Origin: DASQUK01 sp035697145
Lineage (GTDB): Bacteria; Actinomycetota; Acidimicrobiia; Acidimicrobiales; VFJN01
Assembly: GCA_035697145.1 (NCBI GenBank)
Contig: DASSDL010000141.1
Coordinates: 47,024 to 111,023, forward strand
DNA: 64,000 nucleotides
Direction: 5' to 3'
Shown here: positions 1 through 8,957 of the stretch, piece after piece
How the letters are laid out: each line of letters begins with the position of its first letter
Numbering within the stretch: position 1 is the stretch's first letter
Made by a program: the position numbers and the translations under genes
The notes under the pieces: model-generated
What the model saw: the letters and a program-made list of their open reading frames with translations, nothing else
Databases searched by the model: none
What the model was told of the DNA's origin: nothing

Positions 1-1
1 C

Positions 2-1201
2 TACGACCAGGCGCTGCTGGCCCGTGCCTACCTCCACGCCTGGCAGGTCACGGGCCACGAGCGCTACCGGCAGGTGCTCGACGAGACGGTGGCGTACGTG
101 CTGCGGGACCTGCGCCACCCCGAGGGAGCGTTCTTCTCCGCCGAGGACGCCGACAGCGAGGGCGAGGAAGGCCGTTTCTACGTCTGGACCCCCGACCAGG
201 TCGCGGCGGCGCTCGACGGCGACCGTGTCCTGGCCGACGAGGTCATGGCCTTCTACGGCGTGACGCCGGGCGGCAACTTCGAGGGCCGCACCATCCTCAA
301 CCGCATCCATGCCCGTGGCCGGGGACCCGTCGATCTCTCCCGGCCGCCCCGCATCGCACAGGCGCGGGCGCGCCTGTTCGCCGCCCGCGAGCGGCGGGTG
401 CGGCCCGGGCTCGACGACAAGGTCCTGGCCGAGTGGAACGGGCTCATGCTGGCGGCGCTGGCGGAGGCGGCCGCCGCCACGGGCCGGCACGACTGGCTCG
501 ATGCCGCCGTGGGCACAGGCGAGTTCCTGCTGCGCTCGCTACGGCGCGAGGACGGCCGCTGGCTGCGCTCGTGGCAGGCCGGTAGGCGTCCGATCCTCGC
601 GTACGCGGCCGATCACGCGGCACTCGTCGACGCGTTCGTGCGGCTGTCGGAGGCCACGGGCGAGGCGCGCTGGATGGACGCCGCCCGCAGCACCGCGGAC
701 GCGCTCCTCGAGCTCTTCTGGGACGAGGAACGGGGCGGCCTGTTCACGACCGGGCGCGACGCCGAGCGGTTGGTGGCCCGCAACAAGGACCTGATGGACA
801 ACGCCACCCCCAGCGCCAACAGCCTGGCGGCGGTCGCTCTGCTGCGGCTGGCCGCCCTCACGGGCGAGGAGCGCTACCGCGACCACGCCGAGCCGATCCT
901 GCGCCTGACCGGGTCGCTGGCCAGCCAGCACCCGACTGCCTTCGGCCACCTGCTGACCGCCGTCGACCTCGCCGTCCACGGCATCGACGAGGTGGTGGTG
1001 GCCGGCGAGCGCCCGGACCTGGTCGCGGTCGTGCAGAGCCGGTTCCTCCCCGGCGCGGTGCTGGCGTGGGGCGAGCGCTACCCGTCGCCCCTGTGGGAGG
1101 GCCGCGACGACGGCCGCGCCTACGTGTGCCGCAACTATGCCTGCCAGCTCCCGGCCGAGGATCCCGAGGCGCTGGCGGCCCAGCTCCAAGCCGGTCTTTG
1201 A
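2..1201 (+). CDS. YyaL/DUF255-type thioredoxin-domain protein, C-terminal part (5' truncated by window)
   Basis: The reading frame is already open at base 2 and runs 399 codons to a TGA, so the N-terminal part lies outside the window. The visible part matches the C-terminal half of the YyaL/SPATA20 family: the segment FFSAEDADSEGEEGRFYVWT near the left edge is a family hallmark, followed by DDKVLAEWNGLMLAALAEAA and a helical repeat region expected to form an (alpha/alpha)6 barrel like that of N-acylglucosamine epimerases. The missing N-terminus should hold a thioredoxin-like DUF255 domain. The biochemical role of the family is not established. The gene is convergent with the oxidoreductase downstream and they share a terminator. 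Confidence 0.9.
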   Translation, partial: YDQALLARAYLHAWQVTGHERYRQVLDETVAYVLRDLRHPEGAFFSAEDADSEGEEGRFYVWTPDQVAAALDGDRVLADEVMAFYGVTPGGNFEGRTILNRIHARGRGPVDLSRPPRIAQARARLFAARERRVRPGLDDKVLAEWNGLMLAALAEAAAATGRHDWLDAAVGTGEFLLRSLRREDGRWLRSWQAGRRPILAYAADHAALVDAFVRLSEATGEARWMDAARSTADALLELFWDEERGGLFTTGRDAERLVARNKDLMDNATPSANSLAAVALLRLAALTGEERYRDHAEPILRLTGSLASQHPTAFGHLLTAVDLAVHGIDEVVVAGERPDLVAVVQSRFLPGAVLAWGERYPSPLWEGRDDGRAYVCRNYACQLPAEDPEALAAQLQAGL

Positions 1202-1240
1202 AGATATTTCGGGCTATCGCCCCGCTTTTTCTTCAAAGAC
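1194..1240. terminator. Bidirectional stem-loop terminator between convergent genes
   Basis: Perfect 11-bp arms GTCTTTGAAGA (1194-1204) and TCTTCAAAGAC (1230-1240) enclose an inner GC hairpin (GGGC-TATC-GCCC) followed by a T run on the plus strand. The structure overlaps the 3' coding ends of both flanking genes (stops at 1199-1201 plus and 1214-1216 minus), so it can end transcription from either side. Confidence 0.7.
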
Positions 1241-2266
1241 GCGGATGACGGTCTTGCCGATGTTGTCGCCGGTGAACAACGCGTTGAGGGCGTTGACCGC
1301 CGACCCCAGTCCCTCGTAGACCTGGGTGCGGTATTTCAGCTTCCCCTGGGCCGCCCAGTTCCCGAGGGTGGCAGCCACCTCGCCGAAACGGTCCCAGTGG
1401 TCGAGCGACAGGAAGCCCTGCATGCGGGCGCGGCGGTTGATGAGCTGGAAGTAGTTCGAGGGTCCCGGCGGGCGCCCATGCTCGTTGTAGATGGCAATGG
1501 CGCCGCACAGCACGACCCGGGCGTGCATGGCCAGGCGGTCGAGCACCGCATCGAGGATGGGGCCGCCCACGTTGTCGAAGTAGACGTCGACCCGGTCGGG
1601 GCACAGCTCCCGGAGCCGGGCGTGCACGTCGTCGGTGCGGTGGTTGATGGCACCGTCCAGGCCGAGGTCGTCGAGCAGCCAGCGCGCCTTGTCGTCCCGT
1701 CCGCATATGCCGACGACGCGGCAGCCCTTGATCTTGGCAATCTGAGCCGCCAGCGAGCCGGTGGCGCCGGCGGCCGCCGACACGACCACCGTCTCGCCTT
1801 CCTGGACCTGGCCGATGTCGATCAACCCCACGTACGCGGTCAGCCCCGTGGCGCCGTAGAGGGCGAGGAGGGCCGGGGCGTCGACGTCCTCACCAAGCGG
1901 CGTCGCCAGCGGGTCGTCACGCACGATGCCGTAGCGCTGCCAACCCGGTAGCGCGTACACCGCCTGGCCGAGCGGGAAGCGCTCGGCGCGGGTGGCCACC
2001 ACGCGGCCGATGCCGCTCGCCCGCACCGGCTCGCCGACCTCGACCGCCGGCAGGTACCCCTCGGCCTTGGACAGCCACGTACGCACGGTGGCGTCGATGC
2101 CGATCCAGTCGACCTCGAGCAGCGCCTCGCCCTCGGCCGGGAGCGGCACGGCGACGCCGTCCTGCAGCTCGACGTCGTCCGCGGCGAGCAGGCCCTCGGG
2201 CCGCTGGCGGAGCACCACCCTCGTGTTGGTGGTGCTGTCGAGGTCGATGGCCGTCTGCAGCTCCAT
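1214..2266 (-). CDS. Zinc-independent MDR NADP-dependent oxidoreductase (CurA/PTGR1-like)
   Basis: This 350-residue protein belongs to the medium-chain dehydrogenase/reductase superfamily, in the branch of prostaglandin reductase 1 and CurA (YfmJ, YncB), which reduce alpha,beta-unsaturated carbonyls with NADPH. A GroES-like N-terminal domain is followed by the nucleotide-binding glycine motif AAAGATGSLAAQIAK near residues 165-179, and the motif YFDNVGGPILDAVL near residue 250 is typical of this branch. No structural or catalytic zinc cysteine cluster is visible, in keeping with the family. The ATG start is followed closely by the expected N-terminal strand. The substrate cannot be told from sequence. 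Confidence 0.88.
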   Translation of the reverse strand: MELQTAIDLDSTTNTRVVLRQRPEGLLAADDVELQDGVAVPLPAEGEALLEVDWIGIDATVRTWLSKAEGYLPAVEVGEPVRASGIGRVVATRAERFPLGQAVYALPGWQRYGIVRDDPLATPLGEDVDAPALLALYGATGLTAYVGLIDIGQVQEGETVVVSAAAGATGSLAAQIAKIKGCRVVGICGRDDKARWLLDDLGLDGAINHRTDDVHARLRELCPDRVDVYFDNVGGPILDAVLDRLAMHARVVLCGAIAIYNEHGRPPGPSNYFQLINRRARMQGFLSLDHWDRFGEVAATLGNWAAQGKLKYRTQVYEGLGSAVNALNALFTGDNIGKTVIRVFEEKAGR

Positions 2267-2290
2267 TGCGGCGGACGCTAACCGCGGCTC

Positions 2291-2887
2291 CTACCAGCCG
2301 CCCCGGTGCACCACGTCGTCGAACGGCGGGCGACGCCGCCCCGAGGACAGCCCGGGCTCGTCGGGCGCCGGCCAACCCACGGCGATCGCGCCCACAGCCC
2401 GCCAGCCGGACGGCACGCCCAGATGGTCGAGCACGGGCCGCTCATGGTCGAACAGGCCGTAGAACAGCGCCCCCAGCCCGGCATCGACGGCGGCGAGCAG
2501 CAGCGTCTGCACGGCCATCCCCCCGTCGACCCACCAATAGGGAACGGGCCATGCAGATTCGGCGGTCCCCAGGCCGGTGGTCCGCTTGTCGGGCTCGCGG
2601 TAGCGCCCGACGTAGGCGTCCGGCGACACCAGCGGTACCACCACCACGGGCGCGCTGAGCAGCCCCGACCACCGGAACGCAGCGCGCCGGTCGGCGGGCA
2701 GTGTGATGTCCCACAGCGCCGCCGTCTGCGCGCCCTCCAGGACCACGAACGCCCAGGGCTGGGTGTTGCCCGCCGAGGGCGACCGCCGGGCCAGGTCGAG
2801 GAGCCGGTCGATCAGCTCCGGCGGCACCGGGCGTCCGTCGAACGCCCGCACCATGCGACGCCGCCGGACCGCGTCGCCGAACTCCAT
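2291..2887 (-). CDS. Nitroreductase family protein
   Basis: A 198-residue FMN-dependent nitroreductase-fold protein. The N-terminus MEFGDAVRRRRMVRAFDGRP carries the typical arginine-rich FMN phosphate contact, followed by LARRSPSAGNTQPWAFVVLE, the family FMN-binding signature, and a C-terminal GWPAPDE segment. The frame stays open upstream into the neighbouring gene, but the ATG at 2887 aligns with family starts and avoids a 500-bp overlap. It lies 13 nt after the upstream minus-strand gene, so the two are probably cotranscribed. Family members reduce nitro groups, quinones or flavins, or act in F420 and cobalamin side reactions; the exact substrate is unknown. Confidence 0.88.
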   Translation of the reverse strand: MEFGDAVRRRRMVRAFDGRPVPPELIDRLLDLARRSPSAGNTQPWAFVVLEGAQTAALWDITLPADRRAAFRWSGLLSAPVVVVPLVSPDAYVGRYREPDKRTTGLGTAESAWPVPYWWVDGGMAVQTLLLAAVDAGLGALFYGLFDHERPVLDHLGVPSGWRAVGAIAVGWPAPDEPGLSSGRRRPPFDDVVHRGGW

Positions 2888-2900
2888 GCGCCCCCGCCAG

Positions 2901-3572
2901 TCAGGCGAGCTTGCGGAGGTCTTCCTCCATCGCCCAGCCGAAGCCGATGAGGCTGTCGCCCTTGCCCGCGTGCAACCCCTCGAACCGCTCGACCACCTCT
3001 TGGTCACTCTGCTCCAGGTGCAGCGTCTCGTGGTCGAACACCGGCGCGGGACCGCTGCCGTCGCCGCGGGCGACGAAGGCCCGCTGGTCGTAGGCGCTGG
3101 TCTCGATGCCGTAGCGCTTGGCCAGGCGCCCACCCCAGGCGCGCTCCTCGCCGGTCGCCTTGTGGCCGGACCGGGGCACGATGTCGTTGAGGTTGCGGAA
3201 GGCATCGAAGCCGCCGACGTCGCCGAATCGGGCCGAGACCAGCACGTCCTCGTCGGGGAACGCGAGCACGGCCCGGCGCAGCAGGTCCTGCATGAGCGCG
3301 CGCAGCACCGTGTCGCGCTTGGAGGTGCGGCGGACCGACGCCATGCCCACCAGCACACACGGCGTGCCACCGATCCGCTCGAGCGTGGAGAAGGCAAAGC
3401 CCTTGAGCTTGGCCTCGTCGCGGACCTGTGTGATCAGCACCCACGCCTCGGCCTGCTTCGACAGCGTGCCGATCTCATGGCTGTACTGGGCTTCCGCGCA
3501 GAGATCGGCCATCTCGACCAGCTCAGCGTCGCTGAGGGCCGTGCAGTCCTTGGTGTCTACAGCGATCGACAT
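2901..3572 (-). CDS. Conserved hypothetical protein
   Basis: I do not recognise this 223-residue protein. It is soluble, of balanced composition, with no signal peptide, membrane segment or clear catalytic motif. The pattern of a central beta strand (TPCVLVGMASVR) followed by basic residues and a helix is loosely reminiscent of a GNAT acetyltransferase fold, but this is only an impression. Codon use (GC-rich third positions) and the lack of stops over 670 bases support a real gene. It sits just upstream of the nitroreductase gene on the same strand and is likely in the same transcript. Confidence 0.7.
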   Translation of the reverse strand: MSIAVDTKDCTALSDAELVEMADLCAEAQYSHEIGTLSKQAEAWVLITQVRDEAKLKGFAFSTLERIGGTPCVLVGMASVRRTSKRDTVLRALMQDLLRRAVLAFPDEDVLVSARFGDVGGFDAFRNLNDIVPRSGHKATGEERAWGGRLAKRYGIETSAYDQRAFVARGDGSGPAPVFDHETLHLEQSDQEVVERFEGLHAGKGDSLIGFGWAMEEDLRKLA

Positions 3573-3687
3573 CTCCGGCGTAGCCCCCGTTCTGCGTGCG
3601 GCAACAAGCCACTAGTCCAGTCAAACGACACGGGACGCGCAACTCCGATGACCGAACACGCGCGCGCGGTGCCCCCCTGACGCCTCG

Positions 3688-6600
3688 TCAGCTGAGGATG
3701 GCGGCGGGGCCCAGCGCCTCCCGGAGCTGGCCGACGAGGCCGTTGCTGGCGTCCACGTTCCACCGTTCGGGTAGCCGAACGACCCGCTCCTCTCCGAGCT
3801 GGAGGAAGACCGGTGACTCGCCGGGATGATCGGCGAGGACCCGCTTGAGGTGCGCCACCTTGGCCTCGGACAACAGCTGGGGCGGAACGCGGAGCCGCAG
3901 CGGCTCGACCTGGCCGGTGGCCACCTCGACCACGTCGATCGACTGGGCGATGAGCTTGGGGGCGTCGTCGCGGGTGTCGACCCGGCCCCGCACGATGACG
4001 ACCGCATCGTCGGCCAGCTTGTGCCCGTGCTCGGTCATCGTGCGGGGGAAGACCATCACCTCGGCCGCGGCCCGCAGGTCCTCGAGGGTGAACACCGCCA
4101 TGAGATCGCCCCGGCGGGTCCACTTGCGCTGCAGCGCGGTCACCACGCCGCCCACGGCCTTGAGCTCTCCATCGTCGAGGTCGGCCAGCTCGTCGAGCGA
4201 ACAGTCGGCCCTGCGGGTAAGGACAGCCTCGGCGCCCAGCAGGGGGTGATCGCTCACGTAGAGCCCCAGCATCTCCTTCTCGAACGCCAATCGGTCGCGC
4301 TTGTCGAACTCGAGGTCGGGGATGGCCGTGCGCTCGAAGTCGCCGAAGCCGCCGGCACCGGCATCGTCGGCGTCGCCGAACAACGTCATGATCCCCATGT
4401 CGCGCTCGCGACGCCGGGCAAGGGTGTGGTCGACGATCTGCTCGAACACCGTTAGGAGGCCCCTGCGCTTGTGGCCGACGCTGTCGAAGGCCCCCGCCTT
4501 GATCAGCGACTCGATTGTGCGCTTGTTGAGCACGGAAGGGTCGACCCGCCGGCAGAAGTCGTAGAAGTCGGCGTACGGCCCGTTGGCCTCGCGCTCGGCG
4601 ACGATGTGGCCCACGAGCCCCTCGCCGACGTTGCGCACCGCCGATAGGCCGAAGATGATGACGCGCTTCTCGCTCCCCCGCCCGCTCGGGGGCGCATTCT
4701 GGGCCCCACCGTCGCGCTCCGCCACCACCGGAACGAAGTCCGACGCCGAGCGGTTGATGTCCGGCACCTCGACCGCGATGCCCATGGCTCGGCACTCGGC
4801 GAGGTAGATGGCCGCCTTCTCGAGGCTGGCCTTGACGCTGGTGAGCAACGCGGCCAGGTACTCGGCCGGGAAATTGGCCTTGAGGTAAGCCGTCTGGTAG
4901 GCGACGAACCCATACCCATATGCGTGCGCCTTGGGGAACGCATAATCGGCAAAAGGCTCGATGATGTCGAACCACGCTTTGCCCAGCCCGGCCCCATAGC
5001 CGGTGCGGTCGCACGCTTCAATGAACTTTTCGCGCTCGGCCGCCATGATCTCGCGGCGTTTCTTGCCGGCTGCCTTCCGCAGATTGTCAGCCTCGGCGAG
5101 AGAGTATCCGGCGAATCGCTGTGCGATCCGCATAACTCCCTCCTGATAGATGCATAGACCGTATGTGTCACCCAACACTTCGGCGGCGTCGGGGTGCAGA
5201 TATTCGACCGGCTTGCGGCCATTCTTGCGGTCGGCGTAGTCGTTGTGCATGTTCGCGGCCATGGGGCCCGGGCGGTAGAGCGCCACCAGCGCGGCCACGT
5301 CCTCGAACGTCGTCGGTTGCAGCGACCGCATGAGCGCCCGCATCGGCCCGCCCTCCAGCTGGAACACGCCCACGGAGTCGCCCCGCTGTAGCAGCTCGTA
5401 CGTGGGGTCGTCGTCGAGGGGCACGCGGTCGATGTCCAGCTCGACGCCCCGGGTGTGGCGGATCACCTCGACGGTGTCGGAGATCACGTCGAGGTTGCGC
5501 AGCCCCAGGAAGTCCATCTTGAGCAGGCCCAGCTCCTCGACGCCGTGCATCTCGTACTGCGTGACGATCGGGGCGTCCTCGAGCGATTGGCCGTTCTCGG
5601 GCTTGCGCTGGATAGGCAGGTACTCGGTGAGCGGCTCCTTGGTGATCACCACGGCGGCGGCGTGGATCCCGTCCTGGCGGCGCTGGCCCTCGAGGCCCTT
5701 GGCCACGTCGACCACCTGCCGGACGTCGGGATCGTCCTCGTACATCTGTCGCAACTCGGCCGCCATCTTGTAGCCGTCCTCGAAGCGCGGGTCGGGATCG
5801 AGGCACGCGTACAGGGGCGTGTCCCGGCCCATGATCAACGGCGGCATGGCCTTGGCCACCCGGTCGCCGACGGCGTAGGGCTGGCCCAGCACCCGGGCGG
5901 CGTCGCGCACGGCCGCCCGGGCCTTGATGGTGGAGAAGGTGACGATCTGGGCGACGTGGTCGCGGCCGTAGCGCTCGGCGGCGTAGCGGATCATCTCGTC
6001 CCGGAAGCGGGAGTCGAAGTCCATGTCGATGTCGGGCATGGAGATGCGCGACGGGTTGAGGAAGCGCTCGAACAGGAGGTCGTAGCGGATGGGATCGAGG
6101 TCGGTGATGCGCAGGCAGTACGCCACCGCGCAACCGGCGGCGCTCCCCCGCCCCGGGCCCACCCGGATGCCGTTGCGCCGAGCGTGGGCGATGAGGTCCC
6201 AGACGATGAGGAAGTACGAGCTGAAGCCCATGTCGGCGATGACCTGCAGCTCGTACGCCAGCCGCTCCACCATGTTGTCGGGCAGCGGATCGCCCCAGCG
6301 CTGCTTGGCCCCCTCGAACGTGAGGTGGCGCAGGTAGTCGCCGTCGCTGGCGAACTCATCGGGCAGGGGGAAGGTGGGCAGCTGCGGCTTGCCGAAGGCG
6401 ATCTCGACGTCGGCCCGATCGGCGATCCACAGCGTGTTCTCGCACGCTTCGGGGACCTCGCGGAACAGCGACCGCATCTCGGCGGCGGACTTCAGGTAGT
6501 GCTGGTCGCCGTGGAACTTGAACCGGTTGGGGTCGCTCATCAGGGAACCGGTCTGCACGCACAGCAGCGCGTCGTGGGCCACCGCGTCGTGCTGGTGGAC

Positions 6601-7275
6601 GTAGTGGCTGTCGTTGGTGGCCAGCAGCGGCGCCCCGATGCGCCGGGCGATCTCGACCAGCTGAGGGTTGGTCTTGTGCTGCTCGGCGATGCCGTGGTCC
6701 TGCAGCTCGACGAACAGGTTGTCCTTGCCGAAGATGTCCTGCAGCCGTGCCGCCTTGGCCGTGGCGCCCTCGATGTCGCCCTGGAGCATCGACTGGAGCA
6801 CGTGCCCGCCCAGGCATCCGGTGGTGGCGATCAGGCCGCCGGCGTGGTCGGCCAGCGTCTCCCAGTCGAGGCGAGGCTTGTAGAAGTACCCCTCGAGGAA
6901 GGCGCGGCTGGCGAGCTGGATCAGGTTGCGGTAGCCCTCGTTGGTCTCTGCCAGCAGCGTCAGGTGGTAGTAGAGCTTCTTGCCGCCGTCGGTGTCGCCG
7001 CCGGTGTCGTCGACCCGTCCCCGCCGCGCCGGGCGTTCGAACCGGGACTCGTGGGCCATGTAGGCCTCGGTGCCCAGGACGGGCTTGATCCCCTGCTTCC
7101 GGCACTCCTTGTAGAAGTCGAGGATGCCGTACATGTTGCCGTGGTCGGTGATGCCGAGGGCCGGCTGGCCGTCGGCGACGGCGGCGCCCACGACCTCGCC
7201 GATACGGGCAGCCCCGTCGAGCATCGAGTACTCGGTGTGGACGTGGAGGTGGGTGAAGCTTCCTCGAGGATGCAC
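3688..7275 (-). CDS. dnaE: DNA polymerase III alpha subunit
   Basis: This 1195-residue protein is the replicative DNA polymerase of the C family. An N-terminal PHP domain begins with HLHVHTEYSMLDG (about residues 9-21). The palm active site follows with MPDIDMDFDSRFRDEM around residue 410, containing the catalytic aspartates. Helix-hairpin-helix elements and a C-terminal OB fold (LKAVGGVVTALQRKWTRRGD) complete the DnaE1 layout, and the length is normal for the family. The chosen start is GTG at 7275, immediately before the PHP domain. Upstream lie a TACGCT -10 candidate (7378-7373) and a palindrome with a DnaA-box sequence (7329-7350), suggesting regulation tied to replication. Confidence 0.97.
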   Translation of the reverse strand: MHPRGSFTHLHVHTEYSMLDGAARIGEVVGAAVADGQPALGITDHGNMYGILDFYKECRKQGIKPVLGTEAYMAHESRFERPARRGRVDDTGGDTDGGKKLYYHLTLLAETNEGYRNLIQLASRAFLEGYFYKPRLDWETLADHAGGLIATTGCLGGHVLQSMLQGDIEGATAKAARLQDIFGKDNLFVELQDHGIAEQHKTNPQLVEIARRIGAPLLATNDSHYVHQHDAVAHDALLCVQTGSLMSDPNRFKFHGDQHYLKSAAEMRSLFREVPEACENTLWIADRADVEIAFGKPQLPTFPLPDEFASDGDYLRHLTFEGAKQRWGDPLPDNMVERLAYELQVIADMGFSSYFLIVWDLIAHARRNGIRVGPGRGSAAGCAVAYCLRITDLDPIRYDLLFERFLNPSRISMPDIDMDFDSRFRDEMIRYAAERYGRDHVAQIVTFSTIKARAAVRDAARVLGQPYAVGDRVAKAMPPLIMGRDTPLYACLDPDPRFEDGYKMAAELRQMYEDDPDVRQVVDVAKGLEGQRRQDGIHAAAVVITKEPLTEYLPIQRKPENGQSLEDAPIVTQYEMHGVEELGLLKMDFLGLRNLDVISDTVEVIRHTRGVELDIDRVPLDDDPTYELLQRGDSVGVFQLEGGPMRALMRSLQPTTFEDVAALVALYRPGPMAANMHNDYADRKNGRKPVEYLHPDAAEVLGDTYGLCIYQEGVMRIAQRFAGYSLAEADNLRKAAGKKRREIMAAEREKFIEACDRTGYGAGLGKAWFDIIEPFADYAFPKAHAYGYGFVAYQTAYLKANFPAEYLAALLTSVKASLEKAAIYLAECRAMGIAVEVPDINRSASDFVPVVAERDGGAQNAPPSGRGSEKRVIIFGLSAVRNVGEGLVGHIVAEREANGPYADFYDFCRRVDPSVLNKRTIESLIKAGAFDSVGHKRRGLLTVFEQIVDHTLARRRERDMGIMTLFGDADDAGAGGFGDFERTAIPDLEFDKRDRLAFEKEMLGLYVSDHPLLGAEAVLTRRADCSLDELADLDDGELKAVGGVVTALQRKWTRRGDLMAVFTLEDLRAAAEVMVFPRTMTEHGHKLADDAVVIVRGRVDTRDDAPKLIAQSIDVVEVATGQVEPLRLRVPPQLLSEAKVAHLKRVLADHPGESPVFLQLGEERVVRLPERWNVDASNGLVGQLREALGPAAILS

Positions 7276-7328
7276 CCCGGCCGACTCCCTCCGTCGCGAA
7301 CCTGCTCGATCAGTTCACCGGCGTGGTC

Positions 7329-7350
7329 GTCCACAGGGGCCTGTGGACAA
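7329..7350 (-). promoter_or_regulatory. 20-bp palindrome containing a DnaA-box sequence upstream of dnaE
   Basis: The perfect inverted repeat GTCCACAGG-GG-CCTGTGGAC spans 7329-7348, and its minus strand reads TTGTCCACA at 7350-7342, which matches the high-GC actinobacterial DnaA box exactly. It lies 54 nt upstream of the dnaE start, inside the predicted 5' leader (candidate -10 TACGCT at 7378-7373). A role as a DnaA operator is inferred. Confidence 0.45.
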
Positions 7351-7434
7351 ATGACACCCGTGTGATTCGTCGAGCGTAGCGCGCCGGACGGGCGGCCCGG
7401 GACCGTTCCGCGCCGAGCCGTGCGCCCTGGAGGA

Positions 7435-8856
7435 TCAGTAGGCCAGGACGCCGGACGAGGACCCGGCGCCAGCCGGATCACCCCGGACCGCGAGCGCGTC
7501 CCAGATCGCGCCCAGCGCCCGATCGTCGTCGGGGGACGTGAGCGAGGCGCTCTCCAGCTCGGGGAGCGGCAGGCCGCGGCTGCGGAGGTAGCCGCCGATC
7601 CCCATGCGCAGGCGCCGCTCCAGCACCTGGGCGCCGGCGCGATCGATGTCGGGGAGCACGACCGCGAACCAGTGCTGGGTCTGGTCCGGTACGTGGACCA
7701 GGTGGTCGATCACCCCACCCGCCACGAACTGGTGACCCAGCTCCCGCAGGAGCGTGACCTGGCGCCGGTACGGCAGCAGTGCGAAGGGCTCGTCGGGCAC
7801 CTGGACCAGGACCAGGGAGAACGGGCTCCCGGTGCGCTCGCAGTACGCCTTCTCGGCGGCGATGCGGTCGCACAGGAAGCGTGCGGTCCACAACCGGGTC
7901 TCCGGATCGATCGGCGGGGTCGGCGCCGACGGAGCCGCGGGTGCCGCGTGCCGGGGCGGCGAGGCGGGCCGCACCGGCGGCGGCACGGCGTCGTACCACG
8001 CCCCCGGCTGCCCGCGGGCGCCATCCGGATCGGCGACCGCGGGGGTCCCCCCAGGATCGGACCAGGGCGCCGGCGATGGGGCGGGCGGGGCCCAGTCGCT
8101 GGGGTCCGCCTCCCCCCGAACAGCCCGGCTCCCGTACGGATCGGACCAGGGTGGGGGAGACACGGTGGGCGGGTCCGGCGGCCAGCCACTCGAGGCCAGC
8201 GGGCGTGCGGGCGGCTCCGATGGCCAGCCGGGATCCGACCCGAGTGACCCCAGGGGATCGGCCCATTCCGAGCCGGTCGCGCCCACCTCGGCCGGCACCG
8301 GCGCGGGCTCCGACCACGCGGGCGAGTCGGCGTAGGTCGACCCGGCGTAGTCGGGATCGTCGGCCGGCCTCGCGACCCACACCGACGTCGGCTGGCCGGC
8401 GGCGAACGCGTCGTCCCCGGGGCGGTCCCGCTTGGAGAAGGCGCGGCCCCGCGCCACGAGCGGCGAGTCGTCCCATTCGTTGCCCTGCGACAGGCGGTCG
8501 GCCAACGGCTGGGCCCGGAGTCCCACCTCGGCCGCCACCGCGTACGCGGCCGCCCGCGTCACGGCCAGCAGCCCCACGCTCGACACCCCGGCGGCGTCCA
8601 CGTCGGCGGAGCGGAGGGCCAGGTACACGATCGTGGCGGCGGCGGCAGCCAGCAATCCCGCGCTACGTCCCACGACGAGTCCCGCCGCGAACACCGGGAC
8701 GAACAGCAGGGTGGCCACGACCTCGACGCGATCGACGTCGGCGGCCACCAGTCCGACCGCGACGATCGCCACCACCACAGCAACGGCGAGCATCAACAGT
8801 GCCCGAGCCCCGTGCTCGCGCAAGCGGCCCAAGCGCGCGTTTCCCGGCATCCCCAT
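7435..8856 (-). CDS. Membrane protein with Pro-rich linker and degenerate GGDEF domain
   Basis: A 473-residue protein in three parts. Residues 15-110 hold about three to four hydrophobic helices. Residues 130-300 are a low-complexity linker rich in Pro, Asp, Ser and Trp. The last 160 residues resemble a diguanylate cyclase domain: DPETRLWTARFLCDRIAAEK aligns with the DPLTGLxNRRxF start of GGDEF domains, and FAVVLPDIDRAGAQVLERRL aligns with the strand after the active site. The GG(D/E)EF motif itself is replaced by QTQHWF, so cyclase activity is not expected. A -10 box TAGGCT (8869-8864) lies 7 nt before the ATG, suggesting a leaderless mRNA. Confidence 0.75.
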   Translation of the reverse strand: MGMPGNARLGRLREHGARALLMLAVAVVVAIVAVGLVAADVDRVEVVATLLFVPVFAAGLVVGRSAGLLAAAAATIVYLALRSADVDAAGVSSVGLLAVTRAAAYAVAAEVGLRAQPLADRLSQGNEWDDSPLVARGRAFSKRDRPGDDAFAAGQPTSVWVARPADDPDYAGSTYADSPAWSEPAPVPAEVGATGSEWADPLGSLGSDPGWPSEPPARPLASSGWPPDPPTVSPPPWSDPYGSRAVRGEADPSDWAPPAPSPAPWSDPGGTPAVADPDGARGQPGAWYDAVPPPVRPASPPRHAAPAAPSAPTPPIDPETRLWTARFLCDRIAAEKAYCERTGSPFSLVLVQVPDEPFALLPYRRQVTLLRELGHQFVAGGVIDHLVHVPDQTQHWFAVVLPDIDRAGAQVLERRLRMGIGGYLRSRGLPLPELESASLTSPDDDRALGAIWDALAVRGDPAGAGSSSGVLAY

Positions 8857-8863
8857 CAGCGCC

Positions 8864-8869
8864 AGCCTA
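8864..8869 (-). promoter_or_regulatory. -10 element, probable leaderless promoter
   Basis: TAGGCT on the minus strand ends 7 nt before the ATG at 8856, so the expected transcription start coincides with the start codon. Confidence 0.45.
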
Positions 8870-8957
8870 CGTGCCCTCTGACCTGGAAGAGAGGCACACT
8901 ACCCAGGGAAGAGGGCCCCACACGTTCGGTGACCCATGGCGGGACCCCGACACGCCC

